Assembly: GCA_012184525.1 (NCBI GenBank)
Contig: WOFQ01000049.1
Coordinates: 212,645-276,644 of the forward strand
Source: Xenoacremonium recifei
Taxonomy: Eukaryota > Ascomycota > Sordariomycetes > Hypocreales > Nectriaceae
Length of the DNA: 64,000 nucleotides
Direction of reading: 5' to 3'
Part shown: positions 44,519 to 54,691 of the stretch, piece after piece
Layout: the number at the start of each line of letters is the position of its first letter
Position numbering within the stretch: position 1 is the first letter of the stretch
Made by a program: the position numbers and the translations under genes
The notes under the pieces: generated by a model
What the model saw: only the letters and a program-made list of their open reading frames with translations
Told to the model about the DNA's origin: nothing
The model's database searches: none

Positions 44519-45254
44519 ATGGTCGGGTCGTTTCGGTAACGATTGGGAGTACTCGGGGGGTGCGTGCTTGCTTGAAGGCTGGGATTAGATCGAGGTGGCA
44601 CAGAACCCGGACAGGAAAACGCATCAAGGCGGCATAGAGGCTGCTGGATTCTCTTTTGTTCCCGTTCTGGAAGGCTGTATGTCACATTCCATCGGTACGA
44701 TGGACGGCGTCAATACGGAAATTCTGAGATCATGTGAATTCAAGGCTCGACGAGCACCGCCACACCAAAACAAAAAAAAACTTGCTGGAGCACTGTGAAT
44801 TGTAGCCAAAATAAACAACGGAATACCCTCAAACTTTGAAGTCGGTCTCTACCGTGAAATTTCCTAGATCCAACAGTCACTGCAATAGAATCACCTGAAA
44901 TTCACTTGTCGTTCGCTGATACTCCATGAGTGTCCCCGGACTTCCAGGCTGAGGGGTGGCTCTTCAGGTCGCCTTACAGTGATTACCTAATGCAGATTAG
45001 TGCCCACCTCCCACCAAGCCCTAGAATTTCGCAGGGCAGCAATTCCATCACAAAACGCCCGACGACGTAACCTCGAAAGACCTCGCTTCAGCCGCTCCCC
45101 TCGAACCACGAAACCCGTAAGTCGGCCGAATTTTTCATCGCCGTCTCTGGCATTTTGCGCTCAATTTTGGCGGTGCGGGGGAGGCCAACTTCCCGCGCCG
45201 CGAGCGAAGTTTGGGCTGTTCGTTTCGACTAACATCCCACCAGGTCCAGCCAAA
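44519..45254. other. Intergenic region
   Basis: 3' flank of eL14 and promoter/leader of the NAC-alpha gene. The leader may contain an intron ending at CACCAG near 45242. No other gene. Confidence 0.45.
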
Positions 45255-45997
45255 ATGTCTAACCCCCGCGTCGAAGAGCTGCCCGATGAGGAGCCCAAGA
45301 AGACCGTTGTTGAGGAGCACGATGAGGACAGCAGCGACGAGTCCGATGGCGAGGAGACCGGAAACCTGCCCGCCGGTTCGACTGCCGTGATCCATTCCCG
45401 CAACGAGAAGAAGGCTCGCAAGGCTCTGGAGAAGCTGCACCTGCAACGAGTGCCCGGCATCACCCGAGTGACTCTCCGACGACCCAAGAACGTGAGTTGG
45501 ACTGGAGCTGCAGAGCTGAGCAAGGAATATGGGACAGGACAGAGATGCTGACCGGGATCTGTCATAGATCCTCTTCGTCATCAACAACCCCGAGGTCTAC
45601 AAGTCCCCCAACAGCAACACCTACATGTGAGTCAGAAGTCTAGAGTCCTGCCACCTCTGCACAAGCTGACGCCATATCTAGTGTCTTCGGTGAGGCCAAG
45701 ATCGAGGACATCAACGCCACCGCCCAGCAGGCCGCTGCCCAGCAGCTCGCCGCCGCGAACGCTGCCGACGAACACGCCGGCCACAACCACGGCGAGTCCA
45801 GCAAGGCCGGCGAGGCGGCTCCCAAGGAGGAGGAGGAGGAGGAGGATGACGATGAGGAGGTCGATGCCGAGGGTCTTGAGGATAAGGACATCGAGCTCGT
45901 CATGACCCAAGCCAACGTCAGCCGCAACAAGGCCATCAAAGCCTTGAAGGAGAACGACAATGATATTGTAAACTCCATCATGGCCCTGAGTATCTAA
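45255..45997 (+). CDS. EGD2: Nascent polypeptide-associated complex subunit alpha
   Basis: Ribosome-bound chaperone subunit that contacts emerging polypeptides. Exons 45255-45491, 45568-45626 and 45682-45997 join to 203 residues. An acidic N-terminus precedes the NAC domain (KKARKALEKLHLQRVPGITR, RRPKNILFVINNPEVYKSPN, YIVFGEAKIEDINA). An acidic linker with a run of Glu/Asp precedes the C-terminal UBA domain (DIELVMTQANVSRNKAIKAL). All parts are in the family order. Confidence 0.96.
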
Positions 45998-46430
45998 CCT
46001 TCGCTATGAGTCCAATCTAGCGGAGGTGGAAGACAGGAAATGGAGGTATTAGGGTAGCTTCTTGGGTGCGGCTGTGCCCCGCCTCGCATTGCAAAAGAGG
46101 TTTTACAAAAGGAATCAAATGTATGGTCCGGTTTCGGTTCACTCTGTGTCTTATGAAAGTGCTGTTGCTACAGCTGTTCCACGTGATTCTGGAAATTTTA
46201 GAATTGCTAGTTTTTTTTCTTTGAAAGTCCTGTCTTGGAGCTTCAGCTGAGCTCTCAAGCCTTCCCGAGCCGATACCGCCAATGAGGCACGCTGGCCCAG
46301 CTGCGGCAAGACATCACCATCACGTGATCTCCTAGTGCCCGGTAGTTCCCTGGCGAAGTTCGGCAAAGTCCATCAACATCCTTTCAAGACTCAACCTCTC
46401 CGCTCCCTCACACCCCAACCCGCAATCAAA
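45998..46430. other. Intergenic region
   Basis: 3' flank of NAC-alpha and promoter of ATP7. Nothing else seen. Confidence 0.5.
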
Positions 46431-47219
46431 ATGGCCGCCGTAAGTCCAATCCACCCAATTGATACTTGCAGTCAATAGCAGCACGCTTCAATCGCGCGCC
46501 GAAGCCCCCCAGCGCGCGCATCCACGGCCCGCGACCGGAAACATTGAGCTAATTTTCTGCCCTCCCTCTCCAGCGCAGCGCCGCACTCAAGCTCGACTGG
46601 ACCAAGGTCACCAGCTCGCTGGGCCTCCGCGGCCAGACCGTCGCCTCCCTGCAGGCCTTCAAGAAGCGCAACGAGGACGTCCGCCGCAAGGTGGCGCAGC
46701 TGGGCGAGCAGCCCACGACGGTCGACTTCGCGGCCTACCGATCGGTGCTGAAGAACCAGGCCATCGTCGACGAGATCGAGAAGCGCTTCAAGGCTTTCTC
46801 GCCTGTGACCTACGATGTCAGCCGCCAGCTCAAGGCCATTGATGCCTTTGAGGCTGAGGCTGTGAAAAACGCTGAGGCGACTAAGGAGGCGGTCGATCTG
46901 GAGCTCAAGGACCTGGCTGCGACGCTGAAGAACATCGAGGAGGCCCGGCCGTTCGAGGACCTCACTGTCGTATGTACCACCACATGGAAACCGTCGGTTT
47001 TAGTCGACGGGACAAACAAGAATGGAATGCTGATTGCTGTTGCTGCTAGGACGAGGTTGCCGCCGCCGAGAAGTCGATCGACGAGAAGACCTCCCAGCTC
47101 GTGTCCAAGGGCCGATGGATGGTGCCGGGCTACAAGGCATGTGACACGATATCCCGCGCGACGAATGCGTTTGCTAACCCCCCGCGTAGGAGAAGTTCGG
47201 CGACCTGGCCATGGTTTAA
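46431..47219 (+). CDS. ATP7: ATP synthase subunit d, mitochondrial
   Basis: Peripheral-stalk subunit of the F1Fo ATP synthase. Exons 46431-46439 (9 nt, MAA), 46574-46969, 47050-47136 and 47190-47219 join to 173 residues, the usual length. Motifs: RSAALKLDWTKVTSSLGLRG, LQAFKKRNEDVRRKVAQL, KAFSPVTYDVSRQLKAIDAF and the C-terminal GYKEKFGDLAMV. The third intron starts with GC (AAG|GCATGT) instead of GT and ends GCGTAG. A GT donor four bases later would give an immediate stop, so the GC-AG intron is the consistent reading. Confidence 0.94.
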
Positions 47220-48472
47220 GCGATGCATTCCCCCCGAATCCCGGTTTCGCTTTGTGTACTCTAGCATTGTAGATACGAAAACTCGAGGCAGGATTGAAGT
47301 CCTGCTCATACCCAATCATCTACAATTTTTATGTGACGAATTTCCGATACTGTGTGAGGCCGTCGAGATGTGCTGGATGCGGATAATGGGAGGATATATT
47401 GAGGCGAATGACACAGGTCGGCACGCTACGATTGGGCGTGAAATATCTTGTACCTAGGCCACACATGCCATGAATCAATAAGAGGAGTGGGATACTAGTT
47501 TTCATTTGACGACGACTGGAGGGTTCTGGGGCTGCCCTGGTTATATTATATCTCCTTACCCGTCCAAATCCGTATCGGACATCTCTAGCTTTCTTCGACA
47601 GCATTTCGATGCTTGGTAGGTTTGTATGTTGATATTTCTGCCTTCCTAAATAAACAGCACTACCCTGACCGATTGGAAAGCATCAGGAAGTAACTGGGAC
47701 TCCTGGAATGAAAATCAGGGACTTGTAGTTATTTGTTGACTTGCTGCCAGCATCCGTTGGGCCGGCCAGAATATTTAACGGGTTGACGGAGGTTCCGGTC
47801 TCAGAGCTGGGCCTTTAAAGTAGAGGCACATAATGTTCAGAAAAATTTCTAAGTCGACTGATTATGTTAGAATAAATACGTACTGGTTAGGATTCCGGGC
47901 TTAATGGTAATTTGTAGTCATGCTCAAGAAAGCTACTTGTTATCAACTTCAAGTCACAATTCCACTATATAAACTACCCTACAGCGACCAAACGTTTTCG
48001 ACGCACCGGCAGACTCGCTTCAGTGTATACATATTGACCAATGGGTTTAAATTACTATTTTTGAAATTAAGGCCATTTCTGAGTTCCTGCCCGGGATCTT
48101 TTGTGGATAGTTCTGGAGTTGAAGTTCTCACCTACAATATATCTGCGTCTACATAGTGGCTTGGGACTGTATGAAGAACGGCGGGAATAGATGACGACTC
48201 ATAACCACCGATTCGGGTTCAGCTGATCTTTCAAACATACCGATTACCATGAACATAGTATGAAGAAATTCTTCCGTCAGCTGCGCAACCATATTTAAAC
48301 GGTTCTGTTACCAAACCCCCAAGACGGAGCCCCCGACGTATCGTCCCCATCACTTGTAGGTCAACCGTCGGCTAAAGTGTAAGAGACCTTCACCTCCAGC
48401 TCCTATCTTTCACTTATACTTTTAATTCCCATAGAGCATCTTTGATTATATTCGAGAAACAGACAAACGATT
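47220..48472. other. AT-rich intergenic region
   Basis: About 1.25 kb, AT-richer than its surroundings. No open frame with a motif. Possibly the boundary between the housekeeping block and the more variable right part of the window. Confidence 0.5.
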
Positions 48473-49474
48473 ATGGTCTTCCCAGATCCTGCCCTCCGAG
48501 CCCTCGCCTTCAAGACGGCACCGCCGTTAGACCCCGCCTGGCTCACCTACGAAGCCCAACTCCCACCACCAAGAACTTTTGCCTCAGTACAGGAGAGACA
48601 ACCAATCTACGCACAAGAATGCCGCGACTTACACGCCAAGATGATGGCCCCGGGGATGCGGGATCATACTCTGTCTCGAGGCATCGTCAAGCGGGAGTTC
48701 ACTCTCCCTTCTAGAGACGGGTTCCCCATCCCGGTGCTGCAGCTAGATCTGGAAGAGTCTCAGAATGAAGAGCCAGATGTTGTTGTCATCTACTACCACG
48801 GCGGAGGACTGAAGGTTGGCGAGGCAGACAGCGAGGAGCTCTCGTGTCGTCACATCCTCAACTCTGGCATCCCACGCATCCGGCTCTACTCCATCGGCTA
48901 CCGTCTCCTCCCCCAACACCCCGCGCAGACCATCCTCACCGACTGCCTCACAGCCTTCAACGCCCTGCACAGCACCACAGCACGTACAATCATAGCCGGC
49001 AGCTCCAGCGGCGGCCAACTCGCCACAGCCGTCTCCCAAGCCGCGCCCCGGGGCTCCGTCGCCGGTGTTCTGTTGCGCTGCCCCGTGACGGCGGACCGGC
49101 CTAGCGGGGAGGTGTATGTCCCGGAGAAGCTGCGAGAATGGCACACGAGCGTGTCGCCGTCGTTTACTAGTTCGTTGAATGGGTATTTGCAAAGGGAGGT
49201 GCCGCGCGATGGGCTCGAGAGGCTGCCGCTGGAGGCTACGGAGGAGGAGCTGGCGGGACTGCCGCGGACGTGGGTGCAGTTATGTTCGAATGATACTATC
49301 TATTCGGATGGGCTGTGCTATGCGATGTTATTAAGGGAGGCGGGCGTGGACGTTGAGGTTGTGCTGGAGAAGGGCTGGCCGCATACGTTCTGGCTCAAGG
49401 CGCCGGAGCTGCAGCAGTCTTTTGAAGCGGAGAAGAGGATGGTAGATGGTCTAAAATGGCTTCTTCAGTGGTAA
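48473..49474 (+). CDS. Alpha/beta hydrolase of the hormone-sensitive lipase family
   Basis: An intronless 333-residue esterase-like enzyme. HGGG at 109-112 is the oxyanion-hole motif of the HSL family, GSSSGG at 176-181 is the nucleophile elbow with Ser178, and an Asp in the CSNDTIYSDG region and the His of WPHTF near 304 complete a plausible triad. No signal peptide, so probably cytosolic. Substrate unknown; such enzymes in fungi act on small esters or secondary metabolites. The start context is ACGATTATGG. Confidence 0.88.
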   Translation: MVFPDPALRALAFKTAPPLDPAWLTYEAQLPPPRTFASVQERQPIYAQECRDLHAKMMAPGMRDHTLSRGIVKREFTLPSRDGFPIPVLQLDLEESQNEEPDVVVIYYHGGGLKVGEADSEELSCRHILNSGIPRIRLYSIGYRLLPQHPAQTILTDCLTAFNALHSTTARTIIAGSSSGGQLATAVSQAAPRGSVAGVLLRCPVTADRPSGEVYVPEKLREWHTSVSPSFTSSLNGYLQREVPRDGLERLPLEATEEELAGLPRTWVQLCSNDTIYSDGLCYAMLLREAGVDVEVVLEKGWPHTFWLKAPELQQSFEAEKRMVDGLKWLLQW

Positions 49475-49821
49475 TCAAACAGTGAATGAGACTTGAGGTT
49501 ATTGGTTAAGAAACATTGTGTGATTGTTCCAGTTAAAAAGATCCATCCCAAGAGTCTGTCTCAAGTCGTAGCTAGGTAGGTGACATAGGCCCGAAGCCGA
49601 GTTTCCATGATCCTGTAACAGCAAATAGTAATAACATAACCCGTCCATCTAAGAAATAAAACACCCGAGGTACCGAGGCTTGAAACAAGATCAGCTTTCA
49701 GCACATACCCAGACCCAGACTCTACTCCAGCGAAACAGTAAAAATGGTCCCATCACAACTCCCACATGCGGTCGTGTCCATATCTTCGTCTCCGCTATTG
49801 GTCTTGGAGTGATGCTGTTTT
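49475..49821. other. Convergent 3' region
   Basis: Between the hydrolase and UBC13 3' ends. AT-rich, nothing else. Confidence 0.5.
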
Positions 49822-50462
49822 TTATGTGTCCTTCTTCATCGCGTACAGTCCAGTCCATTCCTTGGCTATTTGGATAGCAGCTGGCTCGTTCTCCTTCCAG
49901 CTCTTAGCGACGTCGGGGGCGAGAGGATCGTCGGGATTCGGAGCGCCGAGGAGGGCCTGGATAGAGAGGAGGATAGTTCGGATTTGGAGGGCGGGGGACC
50001 AGTTGTCTGATCATCTTGCCATTAGTATGAAGGAAAGGAGGAAGGGCGGTGGGGAGGAACGGGGGTCATGCTCTTCAGAACGTCAAGGCAGATACGACCA
50101 AGCTTGTCGACGTTGGGATGAAATATCTTGGTAAGGAAACGGATCTTGGGGGGAGTCATGGGGTAGTCCTCTGGGAGGAACAACTCCAGCTGGAAGATAC
50201 CATCTGGAAAAGGTGAGTAACTGCTCGGAAAGAGCCGCAGGCTTGGGGTTGCAGACCCTCGTATGGCGAGTCTTTGGGGCCGTAGATTTCGACGTCGAAG
50301 TAGCGAAGGTTGTCCTCGTGCGGCACGGCGCTGATACCTGGAACACTGCAGACACATCATGCTTTAGATACGTAAAGGCGGCTAGATGGGACGAAAGACG
50401 CACGGCTCGGCCATCAACCGTTCGGTCTCCTTTATGATTCGCTTAGGCAGCTCTTTGGCCAT
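49822..50462 (-). CDS. UBC13: Ubiquitin-conjugating enzyme E2 Ubc13 (E2 N)
   Basis: E2 that, with an Mms2-type partner, builds Lys63-linked ubiquitin chains in DNA damage tolerance. Exons on the minus strand: 50404-50462, 50257-50345, 50072-50203 and 49822-50006, giving 154 residues. Motifs: KELPKRIIKETERLMAEP, YFDVEIYGPKDSPYEDGIFQ, the HPNVDKLGRICLDVLK active-site region with the catalytic Cys in GRICLDVL, and NNWSPALQIRTILLSIQALL. The third intron appears to use a GC donor (AAGA|GCATGA) with a CAG acceptor. This exactly restores the conserved LKNNWSPALQ, while no nearby GT donor does. Confidence 0.94.
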
Positions 50463-51620
50463 GATGATGACAGTGCTGTTGGAACTGCGATAGATGATCG
50501 AAGGGAAGAGAAGAGAAGAGACGAAAGGCTTTGGAACTGGGGGTTGGAACGTGAGGCAGAGTGTGTGAGACCCAAAGTGTAGGACGATAAGGCGGGGCAG
50601 ACACAGGGATGGAGGGGTAATGTAACGACAAACAAGCAGCCCGGCTGCGTATTGGAACAAACGGAGGGCGTCTCGGATTGGTTGTAGAGGCGTTGAGAGC
50701 GGAGAGATGACGCCCTGGAGTGGAGGGAGAGGCGGAGCGCGTGAGGCGAGGCAGACGAGGATGAGGTTATAATCTGGACGTATCGGAGGGGAGATGATTT
50801 GGAGCTTGGAGGTTTGGAGTCAGTACCTTAGGCAGGCGTAAGGCGGAATTCCCAGAAGGCGAGAGTAGACGCGACCTTTCCCGATACGTTATAGTAAGGG
50901 TCATCATTCCCGGCCTGGCGGGCCATGCTGACTCCCCTGAGGAAAGCACTGCCTGACACTTGAAGGGTCCTTCCTCTGGTTGAAGATAAAGGCAAAGAAT
51001 TTTATGAACACTGGCCATTATACAGCCGAAATATTCCAGAGACTGTCCTTTTACAGTCTGTCTACCATAACACATCACAGAGCATTTAGAAGCATGTCAC
51101 TTGACGTCGTTACATAGCGTTGGTGTCCTCGTTCAGTGGGCGATCCTGGAGCCTTCAGGGGGTTGAAGCGCTGAAAGGTGCGGGGTTCAGCACAATAGAA
51201 GTCGCCCCTACCTCCATGCTTTACACTTGGAATGCCCTGTAAAGTTGCTGATAACGTCCACAAGCTCTTCGATTGATAGGTAGGCAAGAGTATAATAACT
51301 CCAAGCTCTCACCGTTGATAACGGTACGGATTTTTCCCTTGTTATAATTTCATCGCAAAAAAGGCTTCTTTAGCAAACAATTTACTACGAAATGTTCAAA
51401 CAAAAGCCAAAGGTATGCGAAATAGTCAGACTGTCTGAAGCGCTGTCAGAATTTAGTGTAGCTAGACTTGATGCGGCTGGCGTCTTGTCATTTCTAAGTG
51501 ATGTATTTCACCCGGATGGCCCGTTCTCTATAGACTTCGCCTTGTAATGTTAGAGACCGTCTAACAAACACTGCGAATTTCTGCGACCAACTCCCTGTAT
51601 TAATCCGCCCTCGGTTTCTC
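50463..51620. other. Intergenic region
   Basis: UBC13 promoter and upstream sequence of the bZIP gene. Open frames are short and unsupported. Confidence 0.5.
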
Positions 51621-52424
51621 ATGGATTCCGTTTGGAAGCCATACATCAAATCTTCGGAAGACGAGTGGACTCGCTTGTCAGACCCCGCAGAACGGAAACG
51701 AGTCCAGAACAGGCTTTCACAGCGAGCTCGACGTATGTTTTCTGACAGTAAAAGCCATGAAATGTCAAATCTGAGCTAACACACAATAAATTTTGAAGGA
51801 TCCAAGCTTGCTAATAAGAAACGCGTTTGCGCAGCGGGGGGTAGCCCGGCGCGTGAACAAATCTCTAAAGACGCCAGTACGGTTGACCCAGCATCAGAAT
51901 ACCGGACATTGAGCAGTACACAGACAAGTTCGACAGATTTGAGCCGGCGATTCCAAGGGCAGATGACCTTGGACCCCACACGAGACACTCACTTCATAGT
52001 CATGCATAGCATGACCACTGCCACGGCGTTTGCTCGCATTGCTGACCTGCTTGAGCTGGCCTGTCTACAAGACACTGGCTTTAACATCTGCGCGCCTCTG
52101 GAAAGACTTCCTTCATCAATGACACCAACCCTGCAGCAGCAGATCCTCCCACACCAGCCTTACGTCGATATGCTGCCGTGGCCCTCGTTACGCGACCGTT
52201 TACTCATTTCGCTGACTACTATCAACGAGATGGAATTCCTGGTAGATGTGTCATCTGACGGCTTCAAGATCTGGGGCTCGACCCCGTGGGACCCAATGGC
52301 TTGGGAGATCACATCTGAGTTTGCGAGGAAATGGTGGTTTCTCCTGGACGATGGTATCATGAATACAACGAACTTCTGGCGTCGTCAGAGAGGAGAAGAA
52401 GATTTAGTATTAACTGCTCCGTGA
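51621..52424 (+). CDS. bZIP transcription factor with DUF3425-like C-terminus
   Basis: Exons 51621-51732 and 51799-52424 give 245 residues. The basic region lies near residues 23-50, RKRVQNRLSQRARRRSKLAN, with the bZIP N-x7-R spacing, and the intron lies inside it. The leucine zipper is short or degenerate. The C-terminal two thirds (FIVMHSMTTATAFARIADLL; WPSLRDRLLISLTTINEMEF; WDPMAWEITSEFARKWWFLL) match the helical domain found in fungal bZIP regulators of the DUF3425 type. Such genes often sit in accessory or secondary metabolite regions; here it lies upstream of a dehydrogenase. Confidence 0.85.
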
Positions 52425-52781
52425 CTGGGAGCCTATTAGATGGAGCAAGATCCGCGACGACGCGATATATGTACGATAACCGGAGAAAGTAATATTGCCG
52501 TCTCGACTGCAGTCTGACATGTCAGAATGCATAAATGTCAGAATATGGGTTGAACTAAGTTCAATGGACGACTATGAGTGGGCTAGTCCCGCTGAGCGCC
52601 CCTTTATACACATCTTCTATAACATAACTCCGCCTGCGTTCTTTTGCTCCCCATTCAATTTACGGTTTCGCCATTATCTACTTTCTTTAGTTGGACATTG
52701 TGTCGGCACACTTTCGCCATCATTTCCCTCTCTACACTGGGCTCTAGTACTCACAACCTTGGCGTCGGCGAGCCAGCTACC
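52425..52781. other. Leader region of the short-chain dehydrogenase
   Basis: Probable promoter. The frame of the next gene stays open to an ATG at 52644, but those codons have no family resemblance, so I take them as leader. Confidence 0.5.
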
Positions 52782-53771
52782 ATGGGAGCAGTATTGACTC
52801 AGTTATATCCCCCCAAGCCGGCCTTCACGGAGGAGAGCACCCCTTGTCTTACAGGCAAGGTGTTCATCGTTACTGGAGGAAATGCAGGTGTCGGGCTTGA
52901 GTTAGTGAAGATGCTGTATCTCAAAGGCGGCACGGTCTACATTGCAGCCCGATCTCCGTCGAGAATTGCAGAACAGATCGAGGCGATCAGTGCAGTCCAT
53001 ACAGACACTCCTGGGAATCTCAAGAGCCTTGTCTTGGACCTGAGCGACCTCTCTTCGCTTCATCAATCTGTTTCTCTCTTCCTATCCCAAGAATCTCGCC
53101 TCGATGTTTTGTGGAACAATGCAGGCATCTCAAGCCTTCCTACCGACGCAGGGGAAGCCGGAAACATCGAAGCGATCATGCGTATCAACTGTCTCGGCCC
53201 TTTCTTGTTGACCAGGATGTTACTACCCATTCTCACCAAGACGGCAAAAGCCTCACCCAAAGGCACCGTCCGGATTGTGTTCGCGTCTTCTGGTATCATC
53301 GACATGAGCGGACCGCCGGGTGGGCTTTCGCTCGCTGAGCTTGTCCCTGGAAACTACTCCAAGGACCCATCACGAAACTACAGCGCTTCCAAGGCCGGTA
53401 ACTGGTTCCTAGCCTCCGAATTTGATAAGAGGATCCGTGTAGATGGGGTTGTGTCCGTGGCTCAGAGCCCTGGCACCTTGAGAACCAAGGGCTGGAATAA
53501 TGCGCCGTGGATTATGAGGGCTTTCATGTCTCCCTTCATGCATGAGCCCAAAATGGGCGCTTATACCGAGCTTTGGGCGGGGCTTAGTCCGGATGTGAAG
53601 CTGGAGGATGGGGGAAGATTTGCAGTCCCGTGGGGCAGATGGCATCCAAACCCCAAGAAAGAACTTATTAATAGCCTGAAGACTAGAGAAGAGGGAGGCA
53701 CAGGTCTTGCAGCCCAGTTTTGGGAGTGGTGCGAGGAGCAGACGAGGGGTTATGCTCTGTTGGGCAAATGA
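52782..53771 (+). CDS. Short-chain dehydrogenase/reductase (retinol dehydrogenase-like)
   Basis: NAD(P)-dependent oxidoreductase with the classical SDR fold; intronless, 329 residues from the ATG at 52782. Cofactor motif TGGNAGVG at 31-38, LDLSDLSSL, WNNAGIS, the catalytic Ser in VFASSG and the YSASK catalytic Tyr-Lys pair. The family resemblance is to fungal WW-domain oxidoreductase/retinol dehydrogenase-type SDRs. An in-frame ATG at 52644 would add 46 residues unrelated to the family. Substrate unknown. Confidence 0.9.
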   Translation: MGAVLTQLYPPKPAFTEESTPCLTGKVFIVTGGNAGVGLELVKMLYLKGGTVYIAARSPSRIAEQIEAISAVHTDTPGNLKSLVLDLSDLSSLHQSVSLFLSQESRLDVLWNNAGISSLPTDAGEAGNIEAIMRINCLGPFLLTRMLLPILTKTAKASPKGTVRIVFASSGIIDMSGPPGGLSLAELVPGNYSKDPSRNYSASKAGNWFLASEFDKRIRVDGVVSVAQSPGTLRTKGWNNAPWIMRAFMSPFMHEPKMGAYTELWAGLSPDVKLEDGGRFAVPWGRWHPNPKKELINSLKTREEGGTGLAAQFWEWCEEQTRGYALLGK

Positions 53772-54691
53772 GGTTTCTTGAAGAGAAAGATCTTAAGCGT
53801 AGTTTCTGTGGTCATAATATACCAAGAAAATGCACCACCAAATTCAGGATAGTGAACCAAATTCCGCACCTCAGAACAGAAAGAACCCCACAGCCTCGGA
53901 CTTATCAGCTGGTGATCCGAAGCCTCAATCATTACGCCCTCATTCATACCGAGATAAAAAGCGTTCCGTGTTAGCGCCATGATTATCCAGTAACCTATCA
54001 TTTGAACCGGCCAAGCGCGTACCGAGGATCTCAACATGGTCCTGGTCGGCGTAATGGGCCAAGTTTCAGGTGCCAAAGAATGGGGGCAAGATTAGGCGCT
54101 GGAATCCTGGCTGATTTCTGCATGATTGGTTGCTGCATCCGCTCTGCATTCAGCCGTGACAGGTCACCTTGCAGCCTGTTGCTGCGCCTTGGCCTCAGCC
54201 ACCGCTGTTTGATGCAGAAACTGGCTGGTAATGTTCAGGGCGAAGATGTAGGTAAGTACACCTAAAGCTTCGTGCTTTGAAGTCGTCTGCGGACACGAAG
54301 ACAGTGCTCTGCTGACACCATCCTCACAGCACCTTAAGTAACTCGCCCTTGATTGGATAGTGCGGTTCAATGTCTTTAGTGTCATAAGTTCTCTGTGACC
54401 GTAGAAGGGAAAACCATCAACGATTGCGGATGCTTGCAGGGTTCAGGGGGGTTTGCCCCTCAGCGGCTGCAGCATGCCGGCCATGTTTAGGCCTGACGAG
54501 GCAATCGGCTGCCTCATAAAGATTGCTATCATGCTCTCGTCCCAGTTAAAGTCGACGAAAGACCCGAAGCTCCTCATTGTGATGTTCAACTAGTTTCAGC
54601 ACCGCCCTTAACACATGCCCGTGAGTGCTCTGTCCACGACGAACTTCATGACAGACACATCTCATCTCAATCAGGTTCCCTAATCTCGTCG
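53772..54691. other. Intergenic region
   Basis: No gene supported. It precedes the NLR gene and marks the left border of the accessory cluster. Confidence 0.5.

Noticed and set aside
52644..52781. N-terminal extension of the short-chain dehydrogenase from an upstream ATG
   Set aside because: The 46 extra residues have no SDR-family similarity. The ATG at 52782 directly precedes the family-like N-terminus.
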